DNA from: Diphasiastrum complanatum
Lineage: Eukaryota > Streptophyta > Lycopodiopsida > Lycopodiales > Lycopodiaceae
Direction: 5' to 3'
DNA: 56,085 bases
Assembly (NCBI GenBank): GCA_029204225.1
Contig: MU833474.1
Coordinates: 1 to 56,085, forward strand
Below, one piece after another: positions 44,173-54,478 of this stretch (position 1 is the first letter of the stretch; each line of letters opens with the position of its first letter). The notes under the pieces were generated by a model. It saw only the letters and a program-made list of their open reading frames with translations. It had not been told where the DNA came from and made no database searches. The translations under genes were made by a program, and so were the position numbers.

Positions 44173-45683
44173 AGCAGATAACTGCAACGCCGCACGAGAG
44201 GACAACCTTTTGTCCATGAATATTTGTTCAAAACAAGTCCAGTTGCATTATCATTTGTATAGAAGGGTCCAAGCTCTGACAAAGCTCCATTACCAACAGA
44301 TGAGCATCCAGGCCCTGTAGATTCACAATTCCATTCAATTTCCAAACTCAGTAATCACTCCAGTCACCTTGAAACCAACATGCAGTGCAAAGTCTACTTT
44401 ACTACACTTTTGAGGCTGAATTCTGTTAGCAGACAAAAAAGTCTATCATTCAATGGTTTAGATCAACTATAGTTTTAGCATAAATAACATGAGCTGTTGA
44501 AATTAGGCACCATTTGGTATTTTAGACAACAAGTGCCAGATGAAATCGTCCCAATTCGCAAGGACAACATTCGAGCTCTGTACTTTGTTTTGGACGGCAC
44601 AACTTCAAGCTCCAACAACGTCTACAGATTTCAGATCAATCGCAATTTATAACGAACAGTTAACGTCCGTCGGAATTCTAAGGTCACAGCTCACGGTAGA
44701 TATTTTATTATCTGGTTAGAGTGTGACTGGCAATTACAGGTGATCCACAAAATTGCTGAACTCGTTTCATAGCATTCATAAAGGTCTGCATTGCCTTATT
44801 CCTGTTTTGTGGCTATTTTCCATTTTAAAAGGGAAGAAGTGCATGTCAACCTCACGATATGCAGACATTGCCGCGCGGCCTTTATTAGATAATGAGCACA
44901 CAGCATTTACAGTGCATATATTTGTCTTTCAATAAGGAACATAAGCAGAACTGATTGAAGACAGTTCACATAAGCATTAAGAAATATTTGATATATTACC
45001 TCGATTCATGAACCGGTTACACCTAATCTTGTAAGATGCAAGCGAAACAGTCTCTAGAAAATCTTATCTTCATTGAGAAACTTGCACTCAATCTAAATTT
45101 TTTCTTTTGATTCGGACAGATTCTAGCTCTGCTTCATTTCTTTGACAGAGCAGACTTAGAGCAACTTCTGTGAAATAACTAAATCAAGCAATCTTTTGGC
45201 TAATGTATCAAATAGAAAATGTCCAGAAAGATCAAGAAAGAAGCCAACACGCGTTGATTGGAACACTCTCTTCGCTACATTATGATAATGCGTCTTGGAA
45301 CACTCTCTTCGCTACATTATGATAATGCGTCACTGACAGACCCGATATTTCTAACGATCCCGTTTTAGAAGCGCAGAGATATTACAAGAAAGTTTCTCAT
45401 TAGCTTAATTCTTGTAGACCTCACCTCCATTGAACCAGACAGCCAGGGGTAGGGATGACGAATCGGGATGATCTGCCTCAAAAAACCAGTAAAATAGCGC
45501 ACGGCCGTGCTCTTTATTGACAGTCACCTCTCCTGCATACTGATTAAAGTTGACAGTTGGCTGTCCTGGTAATCCTTGCACCATTTGAGATGGATCTGCT
45601 GCCTCTGTGACTATTCTCAAGACAGGCTGTAAAGTTATCCACGCGAATATAGCTGGCCAAAGAGTTCTACGTACACGATCCAT
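41241..45683 (-). CDS. serine carboxypeptidase-like protein (peptidase family S10), ten exons
   Basis: Exons on the minus strand: 45683-45425, 44314-44207, 43906-43811, 43579-43487, 43140-43055, 42939-42679, 42121-42000, 41840-41739, 41593-41488, 41384-41241. All introns are GT-AG and the exons join in frame to 458 codons with no stop, close to the usual family length. The start is ATG 45683 (MDRVRR), followed by a hydrophobic signal peptide (about residues 7-25), so the protein enters the secretory path. Domain marks: [31 protein letters not shown] (85-92), GESYAG with nucleophile S183, SGDVDG (376-381) with the Asp, and GAGHMVP with H432. The family removes C-terminal residues or, as SCPL acyltransferases, moves acyl groups; the text looks most like carboxypeptidase II-type members. 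F133 replaces the usual Ala in SPAGVGFSYS. The gene looks functional and single. Confidence 0.93.
43252..43289. repeat. 19-bp perfect tandem duplication in SCPL intron 4
   Basis: TTCACTAAAATAGACTTTG occurs twice head to tail (43252-43270, 43271-43289). It lies between exons 4 and 5, away from the splice sites. Confidence 0.95.
44091..44168. repeat. (CT)n microsatellite in SCPL intron 2
   Basis: About 39 uninterrupted CT units on the plus strand, that is GA on the transcribed strand. It starts about 40 bases downstream of the exon 2 donor site (44207/44206). It generates long Arg-Glu frames that are not genes. Confidence 0.97.
45258..45331. repeat. 37-bp perfect tandem duplication in SCPL intron 1
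   Basis: Two identical copies of a unit beginning TTGGAACACTCTCTTCGC and ending GATAATGCGTC (45258-45294 and 45295-45331), 95 bases downstream of the exon 1 donor. Confidence 0.95.
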
Positions 45684-46500
45684 GTCTCCTTTTCCCTGAA
45701 TGCTGCTGGAATATATGAAACACTGATAATGATTCACAAGATCAGTACAGTCAATATCTAATCAAATGTCAAAATTAATGTAAATAAACGCACAGGCTTA
45801 AGCTATAGACTTACAGAAACAGATCAGCAAGAGACCGAATAAAAGATCACCTATGCACTTGCAGTCCTGAAACAAAACAACCTGTGCAAAACGCTAAAAC
45901 AGAGATCCCGCTGAAGAAAAGGGGGGATCTCAAATAAGCGAGATGGATTAATTTGTAGAACTACAAAAACCGGTCATAATAAACTGCAAATGTAACTGTT
46001 GTTGGTATGATCTTACCACAAGTGTGCAGTAAGCAGGCAATTTGTGTCCGGTGTAGTCGCATGCTGCATGCAACGCTTTCTTGGTGCCTACCCCACCAGG
46101 CACCGCCTACCCTTGCTCGCGTCTTGACCTGCGGTGCCATCAGAATGCATCATTCGCATGAGACTGGGATCACGCGAGCAATGGTGACGGTGAAGGATGG
46201 CCAAGGGTTGTGCAGGCCACCCAGCAGCAGGTAGGCGTGCACAAATAAGGAGCATATGCATCATTGGCAGGGCGTAAGTTCCGAATGCACAGTAAAATCA
46301 AATGCAGCAGCAGCGGCAGCAGCAGAAAAAGCATCAACATCATCATCGTCATCATCATCTCGGAAATGCAAATGCCCATCAAAACCTGCTTTTTGCTCTG
46401 ATTCCATCTCTTTCGCTTTCTCTTTCCGTCTTTATTTTATTTTTTCTTTTCTTTTCTTTCATTCTATCTCTCTATCTCTCTCTTTCTTGCATTCTACAAA
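45684..46500 (-). promoter_or_regulatory. upstream region of the SCPL gene, with GA-rich tract and short acidic/poly-Ala frame
   Basis: Directly upstream of the SCPL ATG on the minus strand. 46420-46495 is purine-rich on the minus strand (GAAAGAGAGAGATAGAGAG), as in many plant 5' UTRs and core promoters. Just downstream, a 48-codon frame (46407-46261) has seven Asp in a row and seven Ala in a row. Whether this tract drives the SCPL gene, an upstream ORF or another transcript is not resolved. Confidence 0.4.
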
Positions 46501-47269
46501 AGTTTGACTGGAGGCGCCTTCGCCGCGTCCGCGCAAATATTTGCATGACGACCACCCCACAGAATTTTTAAGGACACATTCCCGATCTATAACGTCCAGG
46601 ATTCACGTGTTGGACGCCTCCTCACGTCCCAGGGGCATGGCACATACACATGCAATTAAATTTCACCTATTCCCTCTCACTATTGCATGTCTCACCACAC
46701 ACACTCTCTACCTCCTCCATTCTCTCTACCTCCTCCATTTACTCACTGAGTTGGTGTATCCAACTTGAGTTGGACTTGCCTACCCATGCTCGATTACATG
46801 TGATCCCACTCGTTGATAATACCATCGAGCATCAATATTGTATCTATAGGAGTGAGTTGGTGTATTGTGCTTAAGTTTCGCTCTCCCACCCATGTTCAAT
46901 GCTTTGTGATACGATAGGTTGATAATACCCTACCATCTATTGTACCTCATCTTTTCTGTTACATCCACATCCTGCATATAGGATTCAGCATAATCCTAGA
47001 CTTCGATACACGGTACTCCAGTACACAAAATTATTAGTTACGTCTCGTTATTCCGAACTAGGCCAGAAATGTAATTAATAACCTTATGAGAACCCAGACA
47101 CATTAGTGGAGCTAGTGCATGGGTTATGACGTCTATAGGCATGTGTAGAGTATCAATAGTAATGAAAAGCGCTTTTGGAAATTTATCTAGCTTGCATTGA
47201 CACATGCACAAGTGAGGCTGGGGCCGATATATCCTAGTAAAAACTTGCCCTCCTACCATTCCATTGCTT
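46501..47269. other. intergenic DNA with degenerate duplication
   Basis: No gene found. Two imperfect copies of about 100 bp (about 46750-46835 and 46852-46940) share GTTGGTGTAT, CCCATG(C/T)TC, TGTGAT and GTTGATAATACC. The motif recurs at 48095-48106. Confidence 0.6.
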
Positions 47270-47864
47270 GGTTTTCACTACCAGTTTCCTCTTTTTACAC
47301 ATGTATCCTATCTTCTTGCCCTTGAAGTTGTCTTTCTTCTTGGTGTATAGGGCCAGGGACTTGTCTTTCTCAGACAGATCAAAACAAGGTCATAACAACA
47401 TCATCATCTTGAATAGCACATCCTACAACTGATAACTAATCTAACAAAGATTTGAAGCTGTTGATGTGAGAAGTAATGGCTGTAGAATCAAACATTTTAA
47501 GCGTAAAGGACATCCTTCTAAGGTGTAGCCTAGTGGTCACATCTTGAGTCTCATACAGATTCGATAGTAAATCTAATGCTTCCTTAGAGGACTTGCATGT
47601 GGTAACGTGGGATATTTGGGAGTCGGTCAGATTCAGCCTGACCAATGCTAGGGCCTTCTGATCTTTGATCTTCCATGCCTTAGTTGATTGATGATCAACG
47701 TCTTCTGCTTTCAAGTCAGACCCGTCTACAACATCCCAAAGATCTCTATCTATCAACATCAACCGGAGTTTCAACTTCTAGATATAGAAATTAGATCCGT
47801 TGAACTTATCAATGATTCTAACTTCTTTAGATGAAGAAGATGAAGAGTTACTAGTAAGAGACAT
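47270..47864 (-). pseudogene. copia L gag fragment
   Basis: ATG at 47864 (MSLTSNSSSSSSSKEVRII). A nonsense codon lies just after FNGSNFYI, at the conserved Trp position. It is then open (47436-47774): LMLIDRDLWDVVDGSD, ALALVRLNLTDSQISH, LDLLSNLYETQDVTTRL. Beyond 47436 only basic linker text (YTKKKDNFKGKK) and half a zinc motif remain. This is a third gag type, distinct from the R1 and F lineages. No pol follows. Confidence 0.82.
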
Positions 47865-48430
47865 ACTGGCACTAATAGAATAGAACAATCTCTCGGTTAA
47901 TTGAGCTTGGGGGGGATGCTACTGGAGATTGATCGGTGGCTTCTCATTGGTTGGGTGGTTTTGCTCCACCGCGTTCTCTTTGTATTTGTCTTGTAAGCAA
48001 GATCTTGAGGAGCGTTCCCTTACATTTTTGCACGTGGTTAGTTGGCACATCATTGGCCGGCCCCACTCAGGTTTGATTCTTTGTGATCCCATGCGTTGAT
48101 AATACCAAAAAGCATCTATGGTACCTCCCTCATGTGACTGTTGTGAATTGAACGACCAAAGAAAATCCCATTCTCTCTTACAAGTCCCACATGTGAAAGG
48201 CAACTCTGGGTTGCACACCCAACAACTACTCCTATGAATTGGCCATTACCCACATGAGGTAGAATGGTGGGTAAGTTCATGGCTGAGCCTCGTCTCTTAC
48301 TGGCATGGAGATTGAATCAAACAATAACACTTGACACACTTCATAGCTTGAGCATGTATTGTGATTGGCCTAATAGATCCATCGACTCATAAATTGCCAT
48401 GTAACAAAGTCAAAATATTATTCCATAATA
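47865..48430 (-). other. possible leader/LTR end of copia L
   Basis: Upstream of the L gag on the minus strand. It contains TGGTATTATCAACGC at about 48094-48108, which resembles an LTR-adjacent PBS (TGGTAT start) but does not match the initiator tRNA beyond six bases. Otherwise no feature. Confidence 0.4.
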
Positions 48431-49230
48431 AAATTCTAATTAAACCTACTCCACTTTATATACTCAAATTGTGCAAAACTTTTTGTTTGTGTATGCAAGC
48501 CTAGATAATTTTGTATTTTTGGTGTCTTGTTGTTGTCATGTACCTTAAATACATATGCACCAAAAAGTGCAAAAATATCCATTGTAAGCTTTGTTGGGTC
48601 TTAAGGGAATTATTTGCCTTAATAATTTAGGAGGTTCTCTATTTGAGAAGTGCCTTCCAATGTGTTACTCTGAAGATTTAACATAAACTAGCTTAATGAG
48701 TTGACTACATAAGCAATGCTTGGCCTTGCGCAAATCATAGCATACATGAGGGATCCAATGACAGAATGAAAATCGTACTCGTTTGCTCTCTTTTAGCATC
48801 TATCTAAGGGCAGTTTTCTTTAGACAATTTAATGCCTAAATCCATTGAAAAATTTATAATTTTACAATTTGAAAGATGATTGTCATGCTATCGATTTCAA
48901 TGTATCTCTATTGACTTAACTAGAGTAGTATATTGGCTTATCTCTATGAATTTGGATGCCAAAAAATTTTTTGCTTCATCTAGATCTTTCATATCAAATT
49001 CATTGTGATGTCATTGCCAAGAAACAATGTATCATCGACATACAATGTAATATTTTTAAATGAAGTTTCTATGGCCTTGAAACATGTGTTAGAATCAGAA
49101 GAGCTTGGTACAAAATTATGATTTGTAAAGAATGAATGAAAACATGCTGGCATGGGGACCATTTCAATCCATACAAGCCTTATGGAGTTTACACAGCATA
49201 TGCTCCTTGCCATTCAGCTCATAGCCTTCT
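48431..49230 (-). pseudogene. copia M, RT and RNase H remnant
   Basis: Minus strand, many stops. Around 49200 it reads EGYELNGKEHMLCKLHKA. 48989-49213 contains ITLYVDDTLFLGND with the catalytic YVDD-type box. Further left are MKDL-like, SIGSLMYAM-like and CLTRPDI-region traces and a worn RNase H tail. Family is clear, the reading is badly decayed, and the C-terminal part is only guessable. Confidence 0.7.
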
Positions 49231-49279
49231 ATTAGGGGAGTTTTGAACTCCAAAAAGACTTTATAAGAATTTGTGCAAA
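49231..49279 (+). repeat. MITE end, truncated (same family as 55531-55907)
   Basis: ATTAGGGGAGTTTTGAACTCC followed by AAAAAGACTTTATAAGAATTTGTGCAA matches the left end of the MITE in element I over about 48 bases. It lies directly at the break in the RT of M. The other end was not found. Confidence 0.75.
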
Positions 49280-49393
49280 CAATGTGAAAATGCACCAAAA
49301 TTGCCTTTCAAGCTTCACCCTTTAGATCTTGACTTCAATCTTGCTCAAAACTTAATAAATCACTTGAAGAAGAAAGAAAGATAAATAGCCTAA

Positions 49394-49970
49394 GCTCTAA
49401 TATCATGTGAAAGTTTCATGCATAAGAAACAAACCTAAATATGCCAAGATTGTCTACACAATCTCTAATTATGAAACCTAGTCAAAATGTAGAAACATCC
49501 AAAAGATCTTCAAACTCTTCAAGTGGATCAAAGACGATGATGGACCTATAATATTGTAAAATATTAGGGAATATAACATTCATAAAGATGCATGAGAAAT
49601 AGGTCATATTAGTCATTCAGATTATGAGAAAATTATACACAATGTAGAGATCAATCTTCCTTCTCCAATGTCATCACCAAGAATTATTTGATTCCACATA
49701 ATCAGAGATTTTAGAGAGAGTGAAAGTATTTCAAGGAGTAGAGATAGTATTCAACATGTAACTAGCATAGTAAGATCACAACACATAGTGCGCTATTACT
49801 GTGAACCATTCTTGGGCACAGGATCGTGATTTGATTGTTGTATTTACAACAGCTTAATGCAGATTCTCTATTTTCTTATGTGTGCCACTATCGAATTTCT
49901 CTCTCGTACACTAATACTCGCTCCTCGACTCAGACGAATATCTAATCTCGAAGGAAGCATGGTTGTCACA
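49394..49970 (-). repeat. possible copia N PBS and LTR
   Basis: The minus strand reads TGATATTAGAGC (49405-49394), two mismatches from the initiator PBS, next to TGTGAAAGTTTCATG at 49406. A candidate outer end is TTGTCACA (49970). No coding region goes with it. Confidence 0.45.
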
Positions 49971-50130
49971 GATGCCTAATTGTTTCACTCCCTTCATGGT
50001 TGTCATTGACACCTACTAAGATATTCATCTTGTCGATCTAAGTAATAGTCTGAATCTATTGTTTGGCAAAGATCCTGTTATAATTTATATGTTGAGTTTT
50101 CTCTCGATTGGATCTCGTATCCAGCGAGGG

Positions 50131-50142
50131 TGGTATTAGAGC
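50131..50142 (+). promoter_or_regulatory. PBS-like site, plus strand
   Basis: TGGTATTAGAGC, one mismatch from the initiator PBS, as in element A. The preceding sequence ends GCGAGGG rather than CA, so the LTR boundary is doubtful. The following 400 bp contain no gag frame. Confidence 0.5.
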
Positions 50143-50542
50143 TGTTAAACAGAATATTCAAACACAATCATTCCACATTCAAAGAACCCAACACCCCCAA
50201 CATACAACAATGTGGCCTCCACTTTAATACCTGGTCAAACTATTTGAGGTTTCTATATTTAGGCAACAAGTTGATATTTGCCAATTTGGATTATTTTTTC
50301 ATAGCTTCCAAGTCTTATTCGTGGAGTGCAGATCCAAGGAGAACAAATAGTTATTCCTAGGCTACAACTTATACTACTACTACTCAAAGCACCTATATCA
50401 CATTCTCTCTTTGTTTGAAATGTAAAGTTACCTCAGCCATCTAGTAGCTATCAGGGAATCGAAGCTCAAAACTCAAATGTAGAGAAGGTAGTTGTTGGGG
50501 CATCTGACCAACCAGCAATGGGAGGATATGAATTGTCAGCTT
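50143..50542. other. non-coding stretch before element I
   Basis: Follows a PBS-like site. No gag text seen in any frame. It ends where the LTR of element I begins (TGTAATACCC at 50543). Confidence 0.5.
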
Positions 50543-52302
50543 TGTAATACCCTATTACATGCATTTTTTTTCAAATTGATATAAAATGATGCAAATGTAA
50601 ACAACCTACTTAAATGTCAAAGACAACTATGCGAATAAGAAGAAATATCTAATGGGAGCAGCAAAGTAAATATTATTATAAAGGCCAACAACATATGGAA
50701 CTTCGAACCTTCAAGTATGTGAACTTAAAGGACGAACCTTTAAATCAAGGACAAATTTGAAATGACACACTTAAAGGAAAAGTCCAGAATGAAGAAACAT
50801 GATGTTTCTATCTACAAAGCATTTATAGCTTATGATCCAATACCTACAGAAATACACGTAAAGGGCCAACAAGCCTTACCTGTAGAAATACTCGTAAAAG
50901 GCCAGCAGACTGTCTCTGCATAAATACACAAAAACTACCCATAGACAGGAAAATGTAAACAATCGCAACCACAATGCAAATTGTTTCGATGAAGCCACAA
51001 CCAGCCGCAACGCTCGAGCCTATGGTCCATTATGAAGTTGAAGTAAACCAAATGCAACCACAACCACAACGCACCGCAAGGGTCAACGTTATGGTTATAA
51101 GCGAAGACCAAAGGCAACCGCAAAGCAAAGCAACAAAGGCAACAAAGGCCACTGCAACAAGTCCGCAAGGACTCGCATACGAAGGCCAACGGAAGGAGTC
51201 AATTGCAATTGCAACGCAACGTGCACCGCAAACCGCAACACTCCAGCCTACGGTCCATTGCGATGCTTTAGCAAACCGATGGTCAACACTTACAATCAAG
51301 AAGTGAAGACCACGACTCACAACGTGAAGCCGCCAAGACACCGCAAGATGAAACTTGTGGTCGCCTACGAAGTAAACCGAAGGCAATCGCCAAGCTGGAG
51401 CTTGCGGTCACCTATGAAAAAAATCAAAGGCAGTCCACCAAAGAAGCTGACTGAAGGCCACCGTAGAGTCAACGAATACAGTTCACAACGATTCTCTCCT
51501 CGCGACCGGAAAAGAACCTTCACAACCACAATGCACTGTAGACAAACGATTGCGGTCACAAATGGCTGCAAAAACGGCGGATCTTCATGACCCAAGTACA
51601 TGGAAGATCAAGCGAAGTACCAGATGCACAGAGGACTCCATGGACGAAGGAGACAACAAATTGGAATCCATTAGAACATGCTTAAACCAGTTTTTGTAAT
51701 CAAATGATTAGCTTAAACCAGTTTTCTTTGTTCCTATATAAACAGGATAAACGATAGAGAGAAGGTTGAGTTGCAAAGCATAGGTTAATGTTGTGTAGAT
51801 GAGTTGATGTCAAAGTCCACTAGTAAGCGAGACCAGTTGATGAGTTAAAATTCGTAATAGACAGAGATTCTCTTGCATCAACACGTTGCGCGATAAGCCA
51901 AGCATCGCTCACAAAGATCATTTGAGAATACATATGCTATTTGCACATCTTGCCCCTTGTGTATAATCTTGAATGCTTTATGCTTGTTCACTGTCATTGC
52001 ACATTCAACTATTATTATGTTTTCCGCACATAGGCTCGTTTCAATCAATGTATGAAAAACAATATTAGATAGGTAGTGTCCATCTAAAGTTTTGAAGATG
52101 ATAGATCTCAGCTAGCAGTAGTGTCTATAGCTGAGAGTTTGACTCCATCTAAGGTTAGGAGAGAAGGACAAGAGCGCCGCAAAACCACTGCAAAAATTCC
52201 GTTTGCGGTCACATTTCGGTTCCCTTTTCTGGAATCCGTGATAGAGCGCATTATCTGACATCCCATTAGAGAATTCAGTACAGCGTTTCATATCCTGTCA
52301 CA
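50543..52302 (+). repeat. copia I 5' LTR (1760 bp)
   Basis: TGTAATACCCTATTACATGC to CCTGTCACA; the right end is supported by the PBS 9 bases further on. The first 150 bases match the F LTR. 50935-51600 is rich in CCGCAA/CAACCACAA words and holds a diverged duplication (GAGCCTATGGTCCATT at about 51018, CAGCCTACGGTCCATT at about 51244). It is some 500 bp longer than the F LTR. Confidence 0.8.
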
Positions 52303-52311
52303 TTCCAATAG

Positions 52312-52323
52312 TGGTATCAGAGC
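52312..52323 (+). promoter_or_regulatory. copia I primer-binding site
   Basis: TGGTATCAGAGC, perfect, 9 bases after the LTR end CCTGTCACA. F has the same spacing pattern (10 bases). Confidence 0.93.
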
Positions 52324-52383
52324 CTGAAGGTTTTCATTCAGAACAAAAGATTCTTATGTCAAGCTAAAAAGCTGAATACAACA

Positions 52384-53232
52384 ATGGTGTCGATATGCAA
52401 CATTCTATCAAAGATTTGCATATTACTTCAGGAAGATGGTTCAAACTACCTAGCCTGGAAGGTGAAAACTTCACTTATTCTAAGAGGAGAAGTACTTTGG
52501 CCCTGGGTGGACGGGACTGAAGAGAAGCCATCCAATGCAGGAAAAGAGCTTCATGAATGGAAGGAGAAAAATGATAAAGCAATAGCTATTATCTCATCCT
52601 CCATCATAGACAACATCACACTCGATCTCTCATCAATATCAAATGCACAAGAACTATGGAATGCATTGATAGCAAGGTTCAAAACCAAATCATGCAACCA
52701 AATCATGCATTTGGAAGATCAACTCAATACCTACACTGGGATGGTAAAGGTCTCACAACATTCATCAGAAAGATGAAAAAACTATTTCTTTCTTTGCACA
52801 ATGTTGGCACGGAGCACGTAGTCTCATAGGAGAAGCAACTAATGTATCTATTGTGTGCGCTACCAAGATCGTTCCAGATGACACACACTCTATTAGCTAA
52901 GGATCCTGCTATGACCCTTGAGAAGGCAGTAGCCGAGATCACAGAGGAAGTAGAAGCTAAAGAGCACTACGATAACAGACAAGAGTCTAATCAAGCTCTA
53001 TATAGCAACAAGGATCAACACAAGAAGAAGCCTAATGCTAAGAGAGAGTCATCTTGAAGATCCAACCACAATCAGCAAAAAGATGTAGACAAAGAAAGAT
53101 CATCCAAGGCACCTACCAAGCATAAACCGCAAGGTGGTGACAAGAAGTTTTGCATTAGATGCAAATGCGACGGTCATACCATTGATACATGTTGGTTTAA
53201 TCCAAACATTCAATATGTCATGCAGCAATAGA
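52384..53232 (+). pseudogene. copia I gag
   Basis: ATG at 52384 (MVSICNILSKICILLQEDGSNYLAWKV... in short). Open to 52776, where a frame change occurs. It continues at 52842-53057 (LPRSFQMTHTLLAKDPAMTLE) and onward through stops to a complete zinc knuckle, CIRCKCDGHTIDTC (about 53143-53184). UBN2-type gag of the F/H lineage. Confidence 0.88.
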
Positions 53233-53710
53233 CTGGATTCAGAGCTCAAGAAACAAGAAGACACAGAGCAGGAAGGAGCCCTCCAACAGCTCGTCATATG
53301 TAGAGGAGCCACAGTCCTCGAAGATGGCTAAGGAGAGAGCAACAAACAATCCATTCACTTACCTATGCACCGAAGTGTGCACCACATCTCAAATGGATAT
53401 ACAATAAGTCATTCTTGACTTCAGTGCTACTGTCAAACGGATTCCTCCAGATACATCATTCTGGGAGATGGATCAAGGCACCAAGTATGTAGAACAGGCC
53501 GACTATGGCTATATGCCGAAACAGAGATAGGAAGCTTGACGATGTGCTATACGTCCCAACACTTCAAAAGGATCTATTTTCTGTTGAAAAGTTGGTTGAT
53601 GTAGGCATGAACGTTACCTTTGCAGATGACTCATGTGAAGTGACCGAAGCAAACAACACTCACATCATCACACATGAAAAGCGCAAAGGCAACCTGTACC
53701 AATTGAAGAT
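53233..53710 (+). pseudogene. copia I protease, damaged
   Basis: The linker (EEPQSSKMAKE-like) is followed by ILDFSATV where relatives have ILDSGATSH. A deletion then removes the next stretch. 53505-53714 resumes at DDVLYVPTLQKDLFSVEKLVD. The active-site triad DSG is lost. Confidence 0.8.
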
Positions 53711-54478
53711 ATGAGTTCCAATTGAGCAAGCACACTAGATTCACAAGTCCACTATCATATTATGGCACAGAAGGCTATGTCATACAAATACGATGGCTCT
53801 ATACAAGGCCAATCAGAACGGAGTATTTACCGATGCAAGCATCAAAGATGCAAACAGTCTGAATTTATGTGAAGCATGTAACAAAGGCAATATGTCAAGA
53901 ACACCCTTCACAAGAGACTCGTTCAAGACAATAGAACTCTTGGAGATGGTACATTCTGACATCCGCAAACCTTTCCACATAGTCTCACTTGGAGGTTCGA
54001 AATACTACATCACATTCATTGACAACTTTAGCAAGTTTCTTGTCGTATACTTCATACAAAACAAATCTGAGGCATTTGACAAGTTTATAGAGTTTGTAAA
54101 CTGGGCCAAGAAATGAATCGAAAAGAAGATGAAGCAGCTAGGTGGAGAATACATCTCCAACCAATTCGCCAAGTTCTACAGCGAACATGGAATCTTACAC
54201 GTGAAAACCGTAGCTTACACACCGCAACACGACGGTGTGGCCGAGAGAAGGAACCGCACACTCATGGAAGCCACAAGATCCATGATGGCTTACTCCAAAG
54301 AGTCAAAAATCTTATGGCTGAAGCAGTAGCTACAACCAACTACTTGCATAATCGAATAGGAAAATCTGGCATTCCTAACACCATGCCACACGAAATATGG
54401 TGGAAGAACAAGCCCAGTCTAGCTCATGCTCACATATTCGGATGTGCAGCATATGCACATATACCAGATAAGATGTAG
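53711..54478 (+). pseudogene. copia I integrase
   Basis: 53793-54116: CEACNKGNMSRTPF, MVHSDIRKPF (first Asp), ITFIDNFSKFLVVYF. Then a stop at 54114. The second Asp motif is damaged (KQLGGEYISNQF). 54129-54478, with a frame change, gives QHDGVAERRNRTLME (Glu) and AHIFGCAAYAHIPDK. A stop at 54476 precedes the linker. Confidence 0.87.

Noticed and set aside
43975-44345. Long Arg-Glu frames on the minus strand near the SCPL gene
   Set aside because: Products of the (CT)n tract in intron 2. Only the part [10 protein letters not shown]...NKYSW belongs to a real exon (exon 2).
45684-45737. Upstream extension of the SCPL protein (start at 45737)
   Set aside because: The codon there is GTG, not ATG. 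ATG 45683 gives a proper signal peptide and family-like length.
50935-51601. Overlapping 78-118 codon frames on both strands in the I LTR as genes
   Set aside because: Composition (CCGCAA/CAACCACAA words) lacks stop codons in several frames at once; no domain is recognisable.
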